From NCBI RefSeq assembly GCF_000502875.1, contig NZ_AYWX01000002.1, positions 31,510 to 95,509 on the forward strand: a stretch of DNA of 64,000 nt, written 5' to 3'. Origin of the DNA: Mesorhizobium sp. L2C084A000 (GTDB lineage: Bacteria; Pseudomonadota; Alphaproteobacteria; Rhizobiales; Rhizobiaceae). How positions within the stretch are numbered: position 1 is the stretch's first letter; every line of letters begins with the position of its first letter. Of the stretch, positions 27,511 through 36,276 are shown in pieces. The position numbers were made by a program, and so were the translations under genes. The notes under the pieces were generated by a model, which was given only the letters and a program-made list of their open reading frames with translations, was not told the origin of the DNA and did no database searches.

Positions 27511-27951
27511 ATGAAACTGACTTACTCCCTCGCCGCCTTAGCGGTCGCGATCGCCATGCCGCTGCCAGCTGTCGCGGCGACCATCAACGCGGTGATGTAC
27601 AAGAACCCGCAATGCAGCTGCTGCGAATCCTATGCCAACTATCTGGAACACAACGGCTTCAAGGTCGACATCAAGCCGGTCAACAACCTGTCCCAGATCA
27701 GCAGCGATGCCGGCGTGCCGGCCGACCTCGAAGGCTGCCACACGCTGATGGTCGACGGCTATGTCGTCGATGGCTTGGTGCCGGTCGATATCGTCAAGAA
27801 ACTGCTGACGGAGCGGCCCGCCATCACCGGCATCACGCTAGCCGGCATGCCGACCGGCGCTCCCGGCATGGGTGGCGAGAAGGCCGGCCCGTTCATCGTC
27901 TACGCCTTCACCAAGGACGGCAAGGCGCCCACCGTCTACGCGACGGACTGA
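27511..27951 (+). CDS. DUF411 domain metal-binding protein
   Basis: A 146-residue periplasmic protein starting at ATG 27511 with AAGGAG upstream. A signal peptide ends at AVAA near residue 23. The DUF411 signature is MYKNPQCSCCESYANYLEHN, with a third cysteine in LEGCHTLMVDGYVVDG. DUF411 proteins are associated with copper and silver resistance gene groups. It follows the multicopper oxidase by 41 bases, so cotranscription is likely. Confidence 0.9.
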   Translation: MKLTYSLAALAVAIAMPLPAVAATINAVMYKNPQCSCCESYANYLEHNGFKVDIKPVNNLSQISSDAGVPADLEGCHTLMVDGYVVDGLVPVDIVKKLLTERPAITGITLAGMPTGAPGMGGEKAGPFIVYAFTKDGKAPTVYATD

Positions 27952-28136
27952 AAGGCAACCGCGATGTCTGCCGATATGTCGGATTGCCCTGCCCGAACCT
28001 GGCTCGCCATGATGTTCCGGTCCTTCGCACGGCCTCGTGTCCTGCTTTTGCGCCATTTCGCATACAAGGACATGAGTTTGTGCTAATATACAATGGCCAT
28101 GCACCTTCGTGCGTGACCAACCAATGGGAGGATGCA

Positions 28137-28559
28137 ATGAAAACCATAAATCGCAGGTCTGCAATTGCTCTCGGTGTGACGGCCGCCGCGATTACGCCTC
28201 TGTTCACCCTGGCGGCATCCGCGAAGGTCAAGAAATACGGCCCGAAGGAAGGCAAGGAGATTGCGCCCGGTGTAAGGGTGGTGGAGGTCGGCACCGGCGA
28301 CTCCGACATCGCCGCTTACAAGAGCATCGCGATCGTCGATGTGGTGTTTCAGCCCGGAGCGCACGCTTCCGCGATGATGATGGACAACGACATGGTATGC
28401 ACCATCACTTCAGGCGCGTTCACCATCAAGAAGGCAGACAAGGAATTCAAGCTCAAGACGGGTGACATGTACACCTGCGCCAAGGGCAAGACCGACGAGG
28501 CGACGAATACAAGCAAAGAGGTCGGCGTGCATCGTATCGCCGTCCTGATACCTGCGTAG
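28137..28559 (+). CDS. Exported cupin-domain protein
   Basis: A 140-residue protein with a twin-arginine-like signal (NRRSAIALGVTAAAITPL) and a small beta-barrel body (VFQPGAHASAMMMDNDMVCT, then FTIKKADKEFKLKTGDMYTC), consistent with a cupin-2 fold. The usual metal-binding histidines of cupins are mostly missing: H-A-S-A replaces the HxH motif and Met residues follow, which would suit a soft metal. ATG 28137 has GGGAGGA upstream. It is last in the copper-related group, 185 bases after the DUF411 gene. Confidence 0.7.
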   Translation: MKTINRRSAIALGVTAAAITPLFTLAASAKVKKYGPKEGKEIAPGVRVVEVGTGDSDIAAYKSIAIVDVVFQPGAHASAMMMDNDMVCTITSGAFTIKKADKEFKLKTGDMYTCAKGKTDEATNTSKEVGVHRIAVLIPA

Positions 28560-28664
28560 CAGTTGGAGTTCCGGCCGGACAGGCGGCTTGCATGCTGTCC
28601 GGCCGTCGTTTGCGTATCGCCGGGTGCTAGCCTCGTCCGGCATGATTGGGCCTACCACAAGCGC

Positions 28665-29447
28665 CTACGCCATTTCGGGGCGTTTTGAACCCTCGCGGAT
28701 GGCCTTGTGCACGCCGCGCTGCAGATCCATGAATGCAGGGCTTTCCATCACCTCTTCGCGGCGCGGGCGCTCGATATCGACGTTGAAGGTCTGGGTGATG
28801 CGGCCCGGGCCGATGCCCATGACGACGATGCGGTCCGACAGATAGACGGCCTCCTCCACATCATGGGTGACAAACAGGACGGTCAACCTGTGTTCCTCCC
28901 AGATCTGGGTGAGCAGTTCCTGCATCTGGTGCCGGGTCAAGGCATCGAGCGCGCCGAAGGGCTCGTCCATCAACAGCATCTTGGGCCGGTAGGAAAGCGC
29001 GCGCGCAATGGCGACGCGCTGTTTCATGCCGCCCGAGAGTTCGGCCGGGTAGCGGTCGGCGCTGTCGGACAGCTTGACGAGTTCGAGATGCTCCAGCGCG
29101 ATCCTGCGGCAGGTCGGGCGATCGTAGCCGGCGGCCTTGAGGGCAAACTCGATGTTCTGCCGCGCCGTCAGCCAGGGAAGCAGCGTGTAGGACTGGAAGA
29201 CGACGCCACGGTCGAGACCCGGCTGCAGGATCGGCGCGCCGTCGATGCTGAGATCGCCCGCGTCGAAGTCCTGCAGTCCGGCAACGATCGACAGCAGCGT
29301 GCTCTTGCCGCAGCCCGACGTACCGACCAGGGACACAAACTCGTTGTCGGCAAGATCGAGGTTGATATCGCGCAGCACTTCCGTGCGCCGTTCGCCCGTG
29401 CCGAAGCTCTTGCGGAGGCCGGCGATCCGCAATTTGGGGAAACTCAT
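28665..29447 (-). CDS. ABC transporter ATP-binding protein, taurine/sulfonate/nitrate type
   Basis: A 260-residue ATPase of the SsuB/TauB/NrtD group with Walker A GTSGCGKSTLLS, signature ELSGGMKQRVA and MLLMDEPFGALD, then VTHDVEEAVYLSDRIVVM. It is the last gene of the three-gene importer operon beginning at 31336 and lies 10 bases after the permease gene. Confidence 0.93.
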   Translation of the reverse strand: MSFPKLRIAGLRKSFGTGERRTEVLRDINLDLADNEFVSLVGTSGCGKSTLLSIVAGLQDFDAGDLSIDGAPILQPGLDRGVVFQSYTLLPWLTARQNIEFALKAAGYDRPTCRRIALEHLELVKLSDSADRYPAELSGGMKQRVAIARALSYRPKMLLMDEPFGALDALTRHQMQELLTQIWEEHRLTVLFVTHDVEEAVYLSDRIVVMGIGPGRITQTFNVDIERPRREEVMESPAFMDLQRGVHKAIREGSKRPEMA

Positions 29448-29457
29448 CGGCTGGACC

Positions 29458-30309
29458 TCATTGCGAGCGGCCCTCTTGCTTGAACAGCACCTTCTCCAGC
29501 GCCTTCATCACCTGGTCGGTGATGAGGCCAAGCAGGCCAAGCAGCAGGATGTAGCCGATGATCGTGTTGGTCTGGAAATAGCGCTGCGACACGGTGATGC
29601 GATAGCCGAGCCCCGAAGTCGCGGCGACAAGTTCGGCCAGCACCAGCCAGGTCCATGCCCAGCCCAGGCTGATGCGCAGCGTATCCCAGATACCCGGCAA
29701 GGCGCTGGGGACGACGATGCGCGTCAGGATCTTGCGATCCGGCAGGCCGAGTGTGCGCCCAAGGCCGATGAAATCGGTGGGAACCCGTTTGACGTTGTCC
29801 ATGATCATAAGGACCTGCTGGAAGAAGGTGCCGATGAAGATGATCAGGAACTTCTGCGAATCTCCGGTGCCGGCCCAAAGAATGGAGAGCGGCACGAAAG
29901 CGACGACCGGCATGTAGCGGATGAAATCAACCAGCGGCTCGATGGCCGCTTCCCAAGAACGGAAACTGCCAATCAGAACGCCGATCGGTATCGACAGTAC
30001 CGAGGCGATGAGGAAGCCGATGGAGATGCGATACATCGAGGCTTTGAGGTCCAGCCACAACGTGCCGTCGGCAGCGAGCTTGGCGATCTGCGTCGCGACG
30101 CTGCCCGGCGAAGGCAGGAAGATCGGCTTTACCAACCCCAGTCCGGTCGCCGCCCACCAGGCAAGGCCCAGCCCAACGAACACGGCCACCGCGATGATCA
30201 GAAAGCGCGACCTGGCGATGGGCACGCCGATCCCGGAGGATCGGCGGCGCCTCGCCTGTTTCGCGATCGGTCCTGGCGCCGGTCGCTCCCCGGGCATCTG
30301 TGTCACCAC
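29458..30309 (-). CDS. ABC transporter permease, taurine/sulfonate/nitrate type
   Basis: A 283-residue inner-membrane permease with a first membrane helix near residues 32-50 and the characteristic PLVDFIRYMPVVAFVPLSIL and EAA-region sequence PTDFIGLGRTLGLPDRKIL. The start ATG/GTG region is at 30309, sixteen bases after the binding-protein stop. It belongs to the SsuC/TauC family. Confidence 0.92.
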   Translation of the reverse strand: MVTQMPGERPAPGPIAKQARRRRSSGIGVPIARSRFLIIAVAVFVGLGLAWWAATGLGLVKPIFLPSPGSVATQIAKLAADGTLWLDLKASMYRISIGFLIASVLSIPIGVLIGSFRSWEAAIEPLVDFIRYMPVVAFVPLSILWAGTGDSQKFLIIFIGTFFQQVLMIMDNVKRVPTDFIGLGRTLGLPDRKILTRIVVPSALPGIWDTLRISLGWAWTWLVLAELVAATSGLGYRITVSQRYFQTNTIIGYILLLGLLGLITDQVMKALEKVLFKQEGRSQ

Positions 30310-30325
30310 CGCGATCCGGCCTTGA

Positions 30326-31336
30326 TCATTCCGCCGCCTTGACGAAGGACGGGTCGATCATCTGCTCCGGCGTCACATCGGCCTGCAGCAGCTTGGCGTT
30401 CTTGGCGGCGGCTTCGACATCGGCGAAGGTCTTGGTGGTGAAGTCGCCGGTGAGCGCCGTCTTGTTTTCGGCCAGCGAGTAGTAGCGCACGCCGTCAAAG
30501 GCGGTGTTGAGGTCCTTGACGTCCGAACCGACAGCCTTGGCGATGATGGCGCGGCCGCCGGGCGTATCAGCATTGTAGTCCTTGAGCGCTGCGTCCCAGC
30601 TCTTGATCATGGCCAGCACCTGGCCGGGCCGCGACTTGATCACCTCGTCACGCACCACCAGCACGTCGCTGATCAGGCCGGGATCCTCGCCGGCGGTGAA
30701 CAGAAGCTTGAGGTCCTTGTTCTGCGCCATGGCGACGGTGAGGTACGGTTCATAAGTCACCGCGACCGGCACCTGACCGGCGATCAAGGCGCTGCCGGCA
30801 TCGGACGCCGGCATCGGGACCGGCTTCACATCGTCGATCGACATGCCGTTCCTGGCGAGCGCGTATTTGAGCAGGATGTCGCTCGTCGTGCCTTCCTCGA
30901 AGGCGACCTGCTTGCCCTTAAGGTCCGCGATGGAGGTGACGTCCTTGCCGGCGATGATGGCGTCGGCGGTCATGGAGACGTCGAGCAGCAGCACGATCTT
31001 CACCGGCAGGCCGGCCGCAACCATGCCCATCGCCGTGTGGGTGGCGATGTTGGCGGCGTCGAGCTGGCCGCTTGCAAGTGCTGCATTGATGTCCTTGTCC
31101 TCGGCGAAGTTGACGATCTGGACGTCGCTCAGCCCGTTTGTCTTGAACAGACCCTTGGCCTCGGCGACATGCCACTGGCCATAGCCGAGCCAGGGCTCGA
31201 TGCCGATCTTGAACGCTCCTGCCTCGGGCGTGGTGGGAATGGCCGCATCGGCCGCGTAGGCTGCCGGGGCGGCGGCGAGTCCGATGGCGGCGGCCATCAC
31301 GAGCGCGCGAAACTGTCCTGTTAGGTTACGCATCAT
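30326..31336 (-). CDS. Periplasmic substrate-binding protein, TauA/SsuA/NMT1-like
   Basis: A 336-residue binding protein. The signal peptide ends at AAYAADA near residue 30. The mature part begins FKIGIEPWLGYGQWHVAEAK, the family's usual first strand, and contains QVAFEEGTTSDILLKYAL and PASDAGSALIAGQVPVAVTY. Relatives bind taurine, alkanesulfonates, nitrate or thiamin precursors. The promoter region carries the 17-bp regulon operator at 31506-31522, tying uptake to the dehydrogenase genes upstream. The ligand is not determinable from sequence; a sulfonate is the leading guess. Confidence 0.9.
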   Translation of the reverse strand: MMRNLTGQFRALVMAAAIGLAAAPAAYAADAAIPTTPEAGAFKIGIEPWLGYGQWHVAEAKGLFKTNGLSDVQIVNFAEDKDINAALASGQLDAANIATHTAMGMVAAGLPVKIVLLLDVSMTADAIIAGKDVTSIADLKGKQVAFEEGTTSDILLKYALARNGMSIDDVKPVPMPASDAGSALIAGQVPVAVTYEPYLTVAMAQNKDLKLLFTAGEDPGLISDVLVVRDEVIKSRPGQVLAMIKSWDAALKDYNADTPGGRAIIAKAVGSDVKDLNTAFDGVRYYSLAENKTALTGDFTTKTFADVEAAAKNAKLLQADVTPEQMIDPSFVKAAE

Positions 31337-31505
31337 CTTTGTTCCCCTTGATGATCAGACCGCTTTTTCTAGCTGAGGTAGCCGGTCTGGTGAGACTGCG
31401 GGTTTCTGCTCTTGCGGCACTGTGCCTCGGCGTCTTACCTGCCACTTCATGGTGAAGTGCGAGGATATTTCAGCGTCAGCGGGAGCGGATGTCAAGGCTA
31501 AAATA

Positions 31506-31522
31506 CATACATGCATATACAA
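31506..31522 (+). promoter_or_regulatory. HutC/GntR-type operator, site A (ABC importer operon)
   Basis: CATACATGCATATACAA, located 170-186 bases upstream of the binding-protein start. It matches the other three sites over 17 bases with consensus NATACAWGYATATACWW. The core resembles the TGTATATACA-like operators known for HutC proteins. The regulator encoded at 32942-33673 is the likely ligand-responsive repressor. Confidence 0.7.
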
Positions 31523-31533
31523 GTTGGAAAGAC

Positions 31534-32832
31534 TCAATTTCCCACCTTGGCCGGATCGATCCGGTCGAGGAAACCTGTCACCCGATCGGCTCCGGCAACG
31601 GGTTCGCTGCCGACCATGACCGCGACTGAGAAGGCAATGAGGGAGGAGACCGGCGTGTGGCTGCGCGCGCCAGCCCGCAGGTTCATAACCAGCGTCGGCG
31701 ACAGGAAAAGACCGGCTCGCAGCACCGCGCGCCAATCGGCCGGCAGCATGCCGCGCCGTTTGAGCTCCAGCAGCAATGGCCGCCACAGCGCTGTCGCCTT
31801 GACCTCCAGCAGGTCGCGGCGGACGAGGCTCAGGTCCCAGTCCGTGTCGACATGGAGCAGATTTCCGTCCAGCCGCGCCTGGGCGCGAAAAGCCTCTGTC
31901 GCGGTCGCCGGATCATAGAGCCAGAACGGGTGGGCGAAGATGTTGTGGAACGTCGCCTTCACCTCGGCCAGCAGCGTCGGGATGTGCGAGCCGGCAAAGG
32001 CGGGATCGAAGAAGGACAGCTCCGCCCTCCCCGCCTTCGCCGTGTACCAGACATTGGCGTTGTGGGCGTCGCCATGCGCGACCACGCCGCCGGCATCGGC
32101 AAGGCGGTCGGGCCGTAAGCGCACAGCCGCGGCATCGAAAAGCTCACCGATGCTGTCGGTGTACTGCTGGTCGTTGATGACGAATTTCAGCCGGGAAAAC
32201 CGATCCCAATCCAGCTCGGCACCGGGAAAGACGAACGGCTTGCCGACATAGAAATCGGCCAGCCTTCCGCCTGGTGACAAGCGTGTCTCGGCATCGATCA
32301 GCCGCTCATGAAACAGCCTGTGGATCGGCTCCGCCGCCACGTCCTCGACAGTGACGGGATGCAGCGTCTCGAGATAGACCTTGAGCAGCCTGGCCGACAG
32401 GTCGCGCTCGGCAAGAACGGCTTCTTGCCGCTTGCAGGCATCGTCCTGCCCATCCAGCGCGAACAGCACATCCGAAAATCTTGGATCCGTGCGGCGGCGA
32501 TAGACAAGGATCTGCTCGCCTGGTTGGGCAGACATATGCACGGGTTGGTCGACCGGCAGGCCGGCGCGCGACAGAATCTCGGCGCGGTAATACTCGCCCG
32601 TCATCGCCTCTTCCCGCTCCTCCTGATGGAACTTGAAGAAGTAGGCCTTGCCATCGTCCTCGAAGAAGCCGTTCAACGAATTGAGGCTGTACTTGTCGAA
32701 GTTGATGCGCACATTGCGGGGGGTCATCGCGAACAGGTCGCCCAGCAATGCCGCCAGCGCGCTTTGTGCTTCGGCAACATCATGCTGCGCGAGTGCCCGG
32801 ATCCGCGCCGTGCGGCTCAGTGCCGGCGTCAT
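31534..32832 (-). CDS. Phosphotransferase with aminoglycoside/choline-kinase-like fold
   Basis: A 432-residue protein starting at ATG 32832 with GGAAGGAG upstream. The kinase catalytic loop is VVAHGDAHNANVWY (Asp of HGDxxxxN), followed by the metal-binding Asp in LSFFDPAFAGSH. An N-terminal lobe includes KAYFFKFHQEEREEAMTGEY, with a Lys suited to ATP binding. APH-fold kinases phosphorylate small alcohols or amines. Its promoter carries regulon operator site B. Its role in the pathway is unknown; phosphorylation of the imported compound or an alcohol intermediate is inferred. Confidence 0.78.
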   Translation of the reverse strand: MTPALSRTARIRALAQHDVAEAQSALAALLGDLFAMTPRNVRINFDKYSLNSLNGFFEDDGKAYFFKFHQEEREEAMTGEYYRAEILSRAGLPVDQPVHMSAQPGEQILVYRRRTDPRFSDVLFALDGQDDACKRQEAVLAERDLSARLLKVYLETLHPVTVEDVAAEPIHRLFHERLIDAETRLSPGGRLADFYVGKPFVFPGAELDWDRFSRLKFVINDQQYTDSIGELFDAAAVRLRPDRLADAGGVVAHGDAHNANVWYTAKAGRAELSFFDPAFAGSHIPTLLAEVKATFHNIFAHPFWLYDPATATEAFRAQARLDGNLLHVDTDWDLSLVRRDLLEVKATALWRPLLLELKRRGMLPADWRAVLRAGLFLSPTLVMNLRAGARSHTPVSSLIAFSVAVMVGSEPVAGADRVTGFLDRIDPAKVGN

Positions 32833-32883
32833 CTGTCGCTCCTTCCAGCCAGTTCGTTCGCCGAGGGCGAAACCGTTTTCATC

Positions 32884-32900
32884 GATACATGTATATACAT
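32884..32900 (+). promoter_or_regulatory. HutC/GntR-type operator, site B (kinase gene)
   Basis: GATACATGTATATACAT, 52-68 bases upstream of the kinase start. It contains a perfect 12-base palindrome (ATGTATATACAT) and is the best match of the four to a HutC-type operator. Confidence 0.75.
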
Positions 32901-32941
32901 TGGCAGCGGGGCCGCTCCGACTTGCATTCGACCTGCTTCCG

Positions 32942-33673
32942 TTAGCTGCTTTTTGAAGGTGAATAGCGGCTGCCGAGCGAGTAGCGGCTGCCGGCATAAG
33001 TCAGCTTGCTGATCGTCGCCACCACCGCGCCTGTCCATGTCCGGCGGTGCAGGAAGAGGCAGCAGGCGCCGACATCGATGCCCAGATGCCGCGCCGTCTC
33101 GGCATCCGCCGGGATGGCGGAAATGATATGCTCGACCTCGGTCACCGGGGTTTTCTGCATGAGGTAGTCATAGGTCGCCGTCTTCGAAAAATCCTGCTTG
33201 TCATAGTCGGGGATGAGGCTCGGATTGACGAAGCGCTCTTCCAGTTGCACCGGCAAATCATTCTCGAAATTGACGACGACAGAATGATAGATCGGGACGC
33301 GCTTTGCGAACTCGAACGACAGCGCCAGCTCCTTTGTCGGCATGATGGTTTCGAGGACGAGGACTTCGGAACGATGCCTGTTGCCGCGCTCGACGATCTC
33401 GGCTGCGATGTTGTTGATCTCGATCAGTGTCGATTGCGGCCGCGGTGGCGCGATGAAAGTTCCCACACCTTGCAGACGGATCAGGAACCCGGCCGAGGTC
33501 AACTCTCTGAGCGCCCGGTGAACCGTCATCCGCGACACGCCGAGTGAAGCCACCAACTCATTCTCGGACGGCAGCTTGCGATCCTTGCCCCACCGGCCCG
33601 TTCCGATGTTGGCCAGGATGTAGTCCTTCACCTTCTCGTAGAGAGGGCTGGCCGTGTCAGGCAAAGTGACCAT
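32942..33673 (-). CDS. GntR family regulator, HutC subfamily (UTRA domain)
   Basis: A 243-residue regulator. Residues about 8-70 are the GntR winged helix (PSENELVASLGVSRMTVHRA) and residues 90-235 the UTRA effector domain. The strong similarity to histidine-utilisation repressors is seen in SFEFAKRVPIYHSVVVNFEN and EHIISAIPADAETARHLGI. ATG 33673 is chosen because AAAGGA lies nine bases before it; a GTG at 33709 overlapping the dehydrogenase stop is an alternative. No hut genes are nearby, so its ligand is probably different from urocanate. It shares an operon with the dehydrogenases and is likely autoregulated through site C. Confidence 0.92.
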   Translation of the reverse strand: MVTLPDTASPLYEKVKDYILANIGTGRWGKDRKLPSENELVASLGVSRMTVHRALRELTSAGFLIRLQGVGTFIAPPRPQSTLIEINNIAAEIVERGNRHRSEVLVLETIMPTKELALSFEFAKRVPIYHSVVVNFENDLPVQLEERFVNPSLIPDYDKQDFSKTATYDYLMQKTPVTEVEHIISAIPADAETARHLGIDVGACCLFLHRRTWTGAVVATISKLTYAGSRYSLGSRYSPSKSS

Positions 33674-33705
33674 TTCCAAAGTCCTTTCCGGCGATTCATC
33701 GGAAA

Positions 33706-34731
33706 TCACGACCGCTCGACAGGTTGCCGCATGCGGATGATTGTTTTCAAGCCGTCGCTGTGTCCCGCCAACAGCCGCTCATAGGCAGCCGGAATGTCAT
33801 CCAGGCCAATCTCCTGGTCGATCAGCGCCAACAGCGGTTCGCTGAGCTCACCTAGCATCCGCACGGCCTCGGGCAGCTCATCGGCAAAGGCGTGGCATCC
33901 CAGCAACCCGATTTCGCGTTCGACCAGCGTATTGGGATCAATGTTGAGGCGGCCGTGAAAGATGCCCACCATGGCGATCGTGCCGCCGGGATCGAGAACG
34001 CCAAGCAACTGGTTGAGCGCCGCGACGCTGCCGGTCGCCTCAATGGCCGCGAGCAGCGGGGCATTGGCGGTTGCGGCGGCAACGGCATCCCGGTTCAGAT
34101 CGACCATCGTGGCACCCGTCACCCGCGCCACCCGGGCGCAGCGGCTCTGGTTGCGGTCGGCGACGAGCACGATGCCGGCGAAGGTCCGCGACAGCAGCAG
34201 CGCGGCAAGACCGCCGATGGGCCCGCAGCCGACGACCAGCACCGCGCCTGCCGTTTTCGGCAGCCGCCGCACCGCATGCAACGCCACCGCCAGCGGCTCG
34301 GCCATCGCCGCGACCCGCTCGTCGAGCCCGGCATCGATGATATGCAAGAGCCGTGCGGGCAGCACCGCCTGTTCGGCAAACCCACCGTCGCAGATCTCCC
34401 CCACAAAGCCCAGCGACGCACAGAGATGCCGCCTGCCGGCATGACATTGCGCGCAGTCTCCGCACCAGAACCGTGAATCGGCAACCACCCTGTCACCGAC
34501 GGCGACGCTATCAACGCCTGCGCCGATGGCGGTCACCGTGCCGGCCAGTTCATGGCCGGCCGTCGACGGCGACCGGCTTATCCATTGCCCCGTGCGGAAA
34601 TTGTGCAGATCAGAACCACAGATGCCGGCGGCATCGACCCTCAGCTTCACCCAGCCCGGATCCGGCGCGCCTGGCGGAGCGATGTCCTCGACACGCAGGT
34701 CACCAGGTTGATAAAGTCGAGCAGCCCTCAT
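33706..34731 (-). CDS. Zinc-dependent alcohol dehydrogenase (MDR family)
   Basis: A 341-residue medium-chain dehydrogenase. Catalytic zinc ligands are in GICGSDLHNF and AGHELAG; structural zinc ligands are CGDCAQCHAGRRHLC. The Rossmann motif is VLVVGCGPIGGLAALLL with acidic VADRNQ, pointing to NAD rather than NADP. It lies 15 bases downstream of the HisD-like gene and overlaps the alternative start of the regulator gene. It probably oxidises a secondary alcohol in the same pathway as the HisD-like enzyme and the SDR. Confidence 0.92.
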   Translation of the reverse strand: MRAARLYQPGDLRVEDIAPPGAPDPGWVKLRVDAAGICGSDLHNFRTGQWISRSPSTAGHELAGTVTAIGAGVDSVAVGDRVVADSRFWCGDCAQCHAGRRHLCASLGFVGEICDGGFAEQAVLPARLLHIIDAGLDERVAAMAEPLAVALHAVRRLPKTAGAVLVVGCGPIGGLAALLLSRTFAGIVLVADRNQSRCARVARVTGATMVDLNRDAVAAATANAPLLAAIEATGSVAALNQLLGVLDPGGTIAMVGIFHGRLNIDPNTLVEREIGLLGCHAFADELPEAVRMLGELSEPLLALIDQEIGLDDIPAAYERLLAGHSDGLKTIIRMRQPVERS

Positions 34732-34746
34732 CGCGATCGTTTCCGC

Positions 34747-36069
34747 TCAGCCGGCGAGATAGCGGTCGCGGATTTCCGAGACCGCGTTCTCGTGCGAACT
34801 GAAGCCCTCATAGCGGGCAAGCCTGCGGGCATGCAGAGCGAGTTCCGGATAGGCCGCCGAGGTGACATAGCCGACCGACGAGCGCTTGACGAAATCCGTC
34901 ACCGAAAGCGGGCCGTAGGTCCGCGCCCACCGGCTGGTCGGCAGCACTGCATTGGGTCCAAGGACGAAGTTGGCAAGGGTCACCGGCGTATGCGGTCCCA
35001 TGAGGATTTCGGCCGCCTCGGTGATGCGTCCGAGATGGGCGAACGGCTCCGTCGACAGGATCTCGAGATGTTCGGGCGCATAGTCGTTGATGAAGCGGTA
35101 GCTGTCTTCCAGCGATGCGGTCAGCACGATGCCGCCGCGCTTGCCGGTCAGCACCGCGCGCGAAAACTCCACACGCTGCTCGGTCATCCGCGACCAATGC
35201 TCGGGAAGTGCGGCGAGTGCTGCTTCTGCGATCTTGCGGCTGTGCGTCACCAGATAGGCCGAGGAATCTGGCCCGTGCTCGGCTTCGATCAACAGGTCGA
35301 GCGCGGCAAGCCCGCCGTCGACGCTGTCATCGGCAAAGATAATCGCTTCCGACGGGCCCGCCGGAAGGCCTGTGTTGATGACCGATGACAGCACGCTCTT
35401 GGCCGCCACCACCCACGGGCTGCCGGGACCGACGATCTTGAGTGCGGGCTTCACCGTCTCGGTGCCGTAAGCGACGGCGGCAACTGCCTGGGCGCCGCCG
35501 CATTTGTAGACCGTGCCCACGCCGGCGAGACGCGCGGCGACGAGCGTTGCCGCGTCCACCGAACCATCCGATGTCGGCGGCGTCACGATGGCAATCTGCG
35601 GCACGCCGGCAATCACCGCCGGCACCGACGTCATCATCGTCACCGACGGGAAAGCGCCCTTGCCGCGCGGCACGTAGAGCGCAACGGATGCGATGGGCGT
35701 GTACCTGTCCCCGGCATAGGCGCCCGGCCGGACTTCCTTGAGCCACATCGTCTCCGGCTTCTGCTCCTCATGGAAGCGCCTGATGTTGTCGATGCCGAAC
35801 TGGATGCTCTCGACGACGTCCCTTTCCACCTTGTCGAACGCCGCATCGAACTCGGCTTCCGACACCTGCAGTTCGCCCTCGGCGACATTGGCCTTGTCGA
35901 GTTCCCCGGCGAAGCGGATCAAGGCGGCGTCGCCTTCGTCCTTGACGGCCTGGATGATCGGCCGGACCTTCTCAACGAAGACCGTCAGATCGGCCTCGGC
36001 GCGCTTCAGCAGACTGGCGCGCTGGTCGGCATCGATGGATGACAGATCGTGGAAGCTGATGTCGGACAT
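34747..36069 (-). CDS. HisD-like zinc dehydrogenase (histidinol dehydrogenase paralogue, possible sulfopropanediol dehydrogenase)
   Basis: A 440-residue protein starting at ATG 36069 with AGGAGA upstream. The HisD fold is evident in YVPRGKGAFPSVTMM, NTGLPAGPSEAI, DYAPEHLEI (catalytic Glu333-His334) and the C-terminal EGFSSHENAV. Several pocket residues differ from true HisD (E. coli numbering from memory): zinc ligand Gln259 is Glu262, zinc ligand Asp360 is Asn367, and His367 is Ala374, while His262 and His419 are kept. It sits far from any his operon. HisD paralogues such as HpsN oxidise 2,3-dihydroxypropane-1-sulfonate; the neighbouring sulfonate-type importer and two dehydrogenases fit that, but this is inference. 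Confidence 0.85.
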   Translation of the reverse strand: MSDISFHDLSSIDADQRASLLKRAEADLTVFVEKVRPIIQAVKDEGDAALIRFAGELDKANVAEGELQVSEAEFDAAFDKVERDVVESIQFGIDNIRRFHEEQKPETMWLKEVRPGAYAGDRYTPIASVALYVPRGKGAFPSVTMMTSVPAVIAGVPQIAIVTPPTSDGSVDAATLVAARLAGVGTVYKCGGAQAVAAVAYGTETVKPALKIVGPGSPWVVAAKSVLSSVINTGLPAGPSEAIIFADDSVDGGLAALDLLIEAEHGPDSSAYLVTHSRKIAEAALAALPEHWSRMTEQRVEFSRAVLTGKRGGIVLTASLEDSYRFINDYAPEHLEILSTEPFAHLGRITEAAEILMGPHTPVTLANFVLGPNAVLPTSRWARTYGPLSVTDFVKRSSVGYVTSAAYPELALHARRLARYEGFSSHENAVSEIRDRYLAG

Positions 36070-36193
36070 GATTGCTCGTCTCCTGGAACTCTTGGAACGC
36101 AATGACGGTTGGCCCGTGGATGGCCATAGTTCTGCGGGTCGACAAGCCGACCGGGGCAAGGATCAAAGCCGTCGAGAGGCTTCACTCAGGCAA

Positions 36194-36210
36194 AAGTATA
36201 TACATGTATG
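36194..36210 (-). promoter_or_regulatory. HutC/GntR-type operator, site C (HisD-like operon)
   Basis: The reverse strand reads CATACATGTATATACTT, 125-141 bases upstream of the HisD-like start in the 207-base gap before the SDR stop. It agrees with site A at 14 of 17 positions. It would control the HisD-like gene, zinc dehydrogenase and regulator genes. Confidence 0.7.
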
Positions 36211-36276
36211 TATGATGGTCGCCAGCAATTTTTCCATCATCCTTCCCGTCGAAACTGCGGAGGCAAACCTGCCTCA

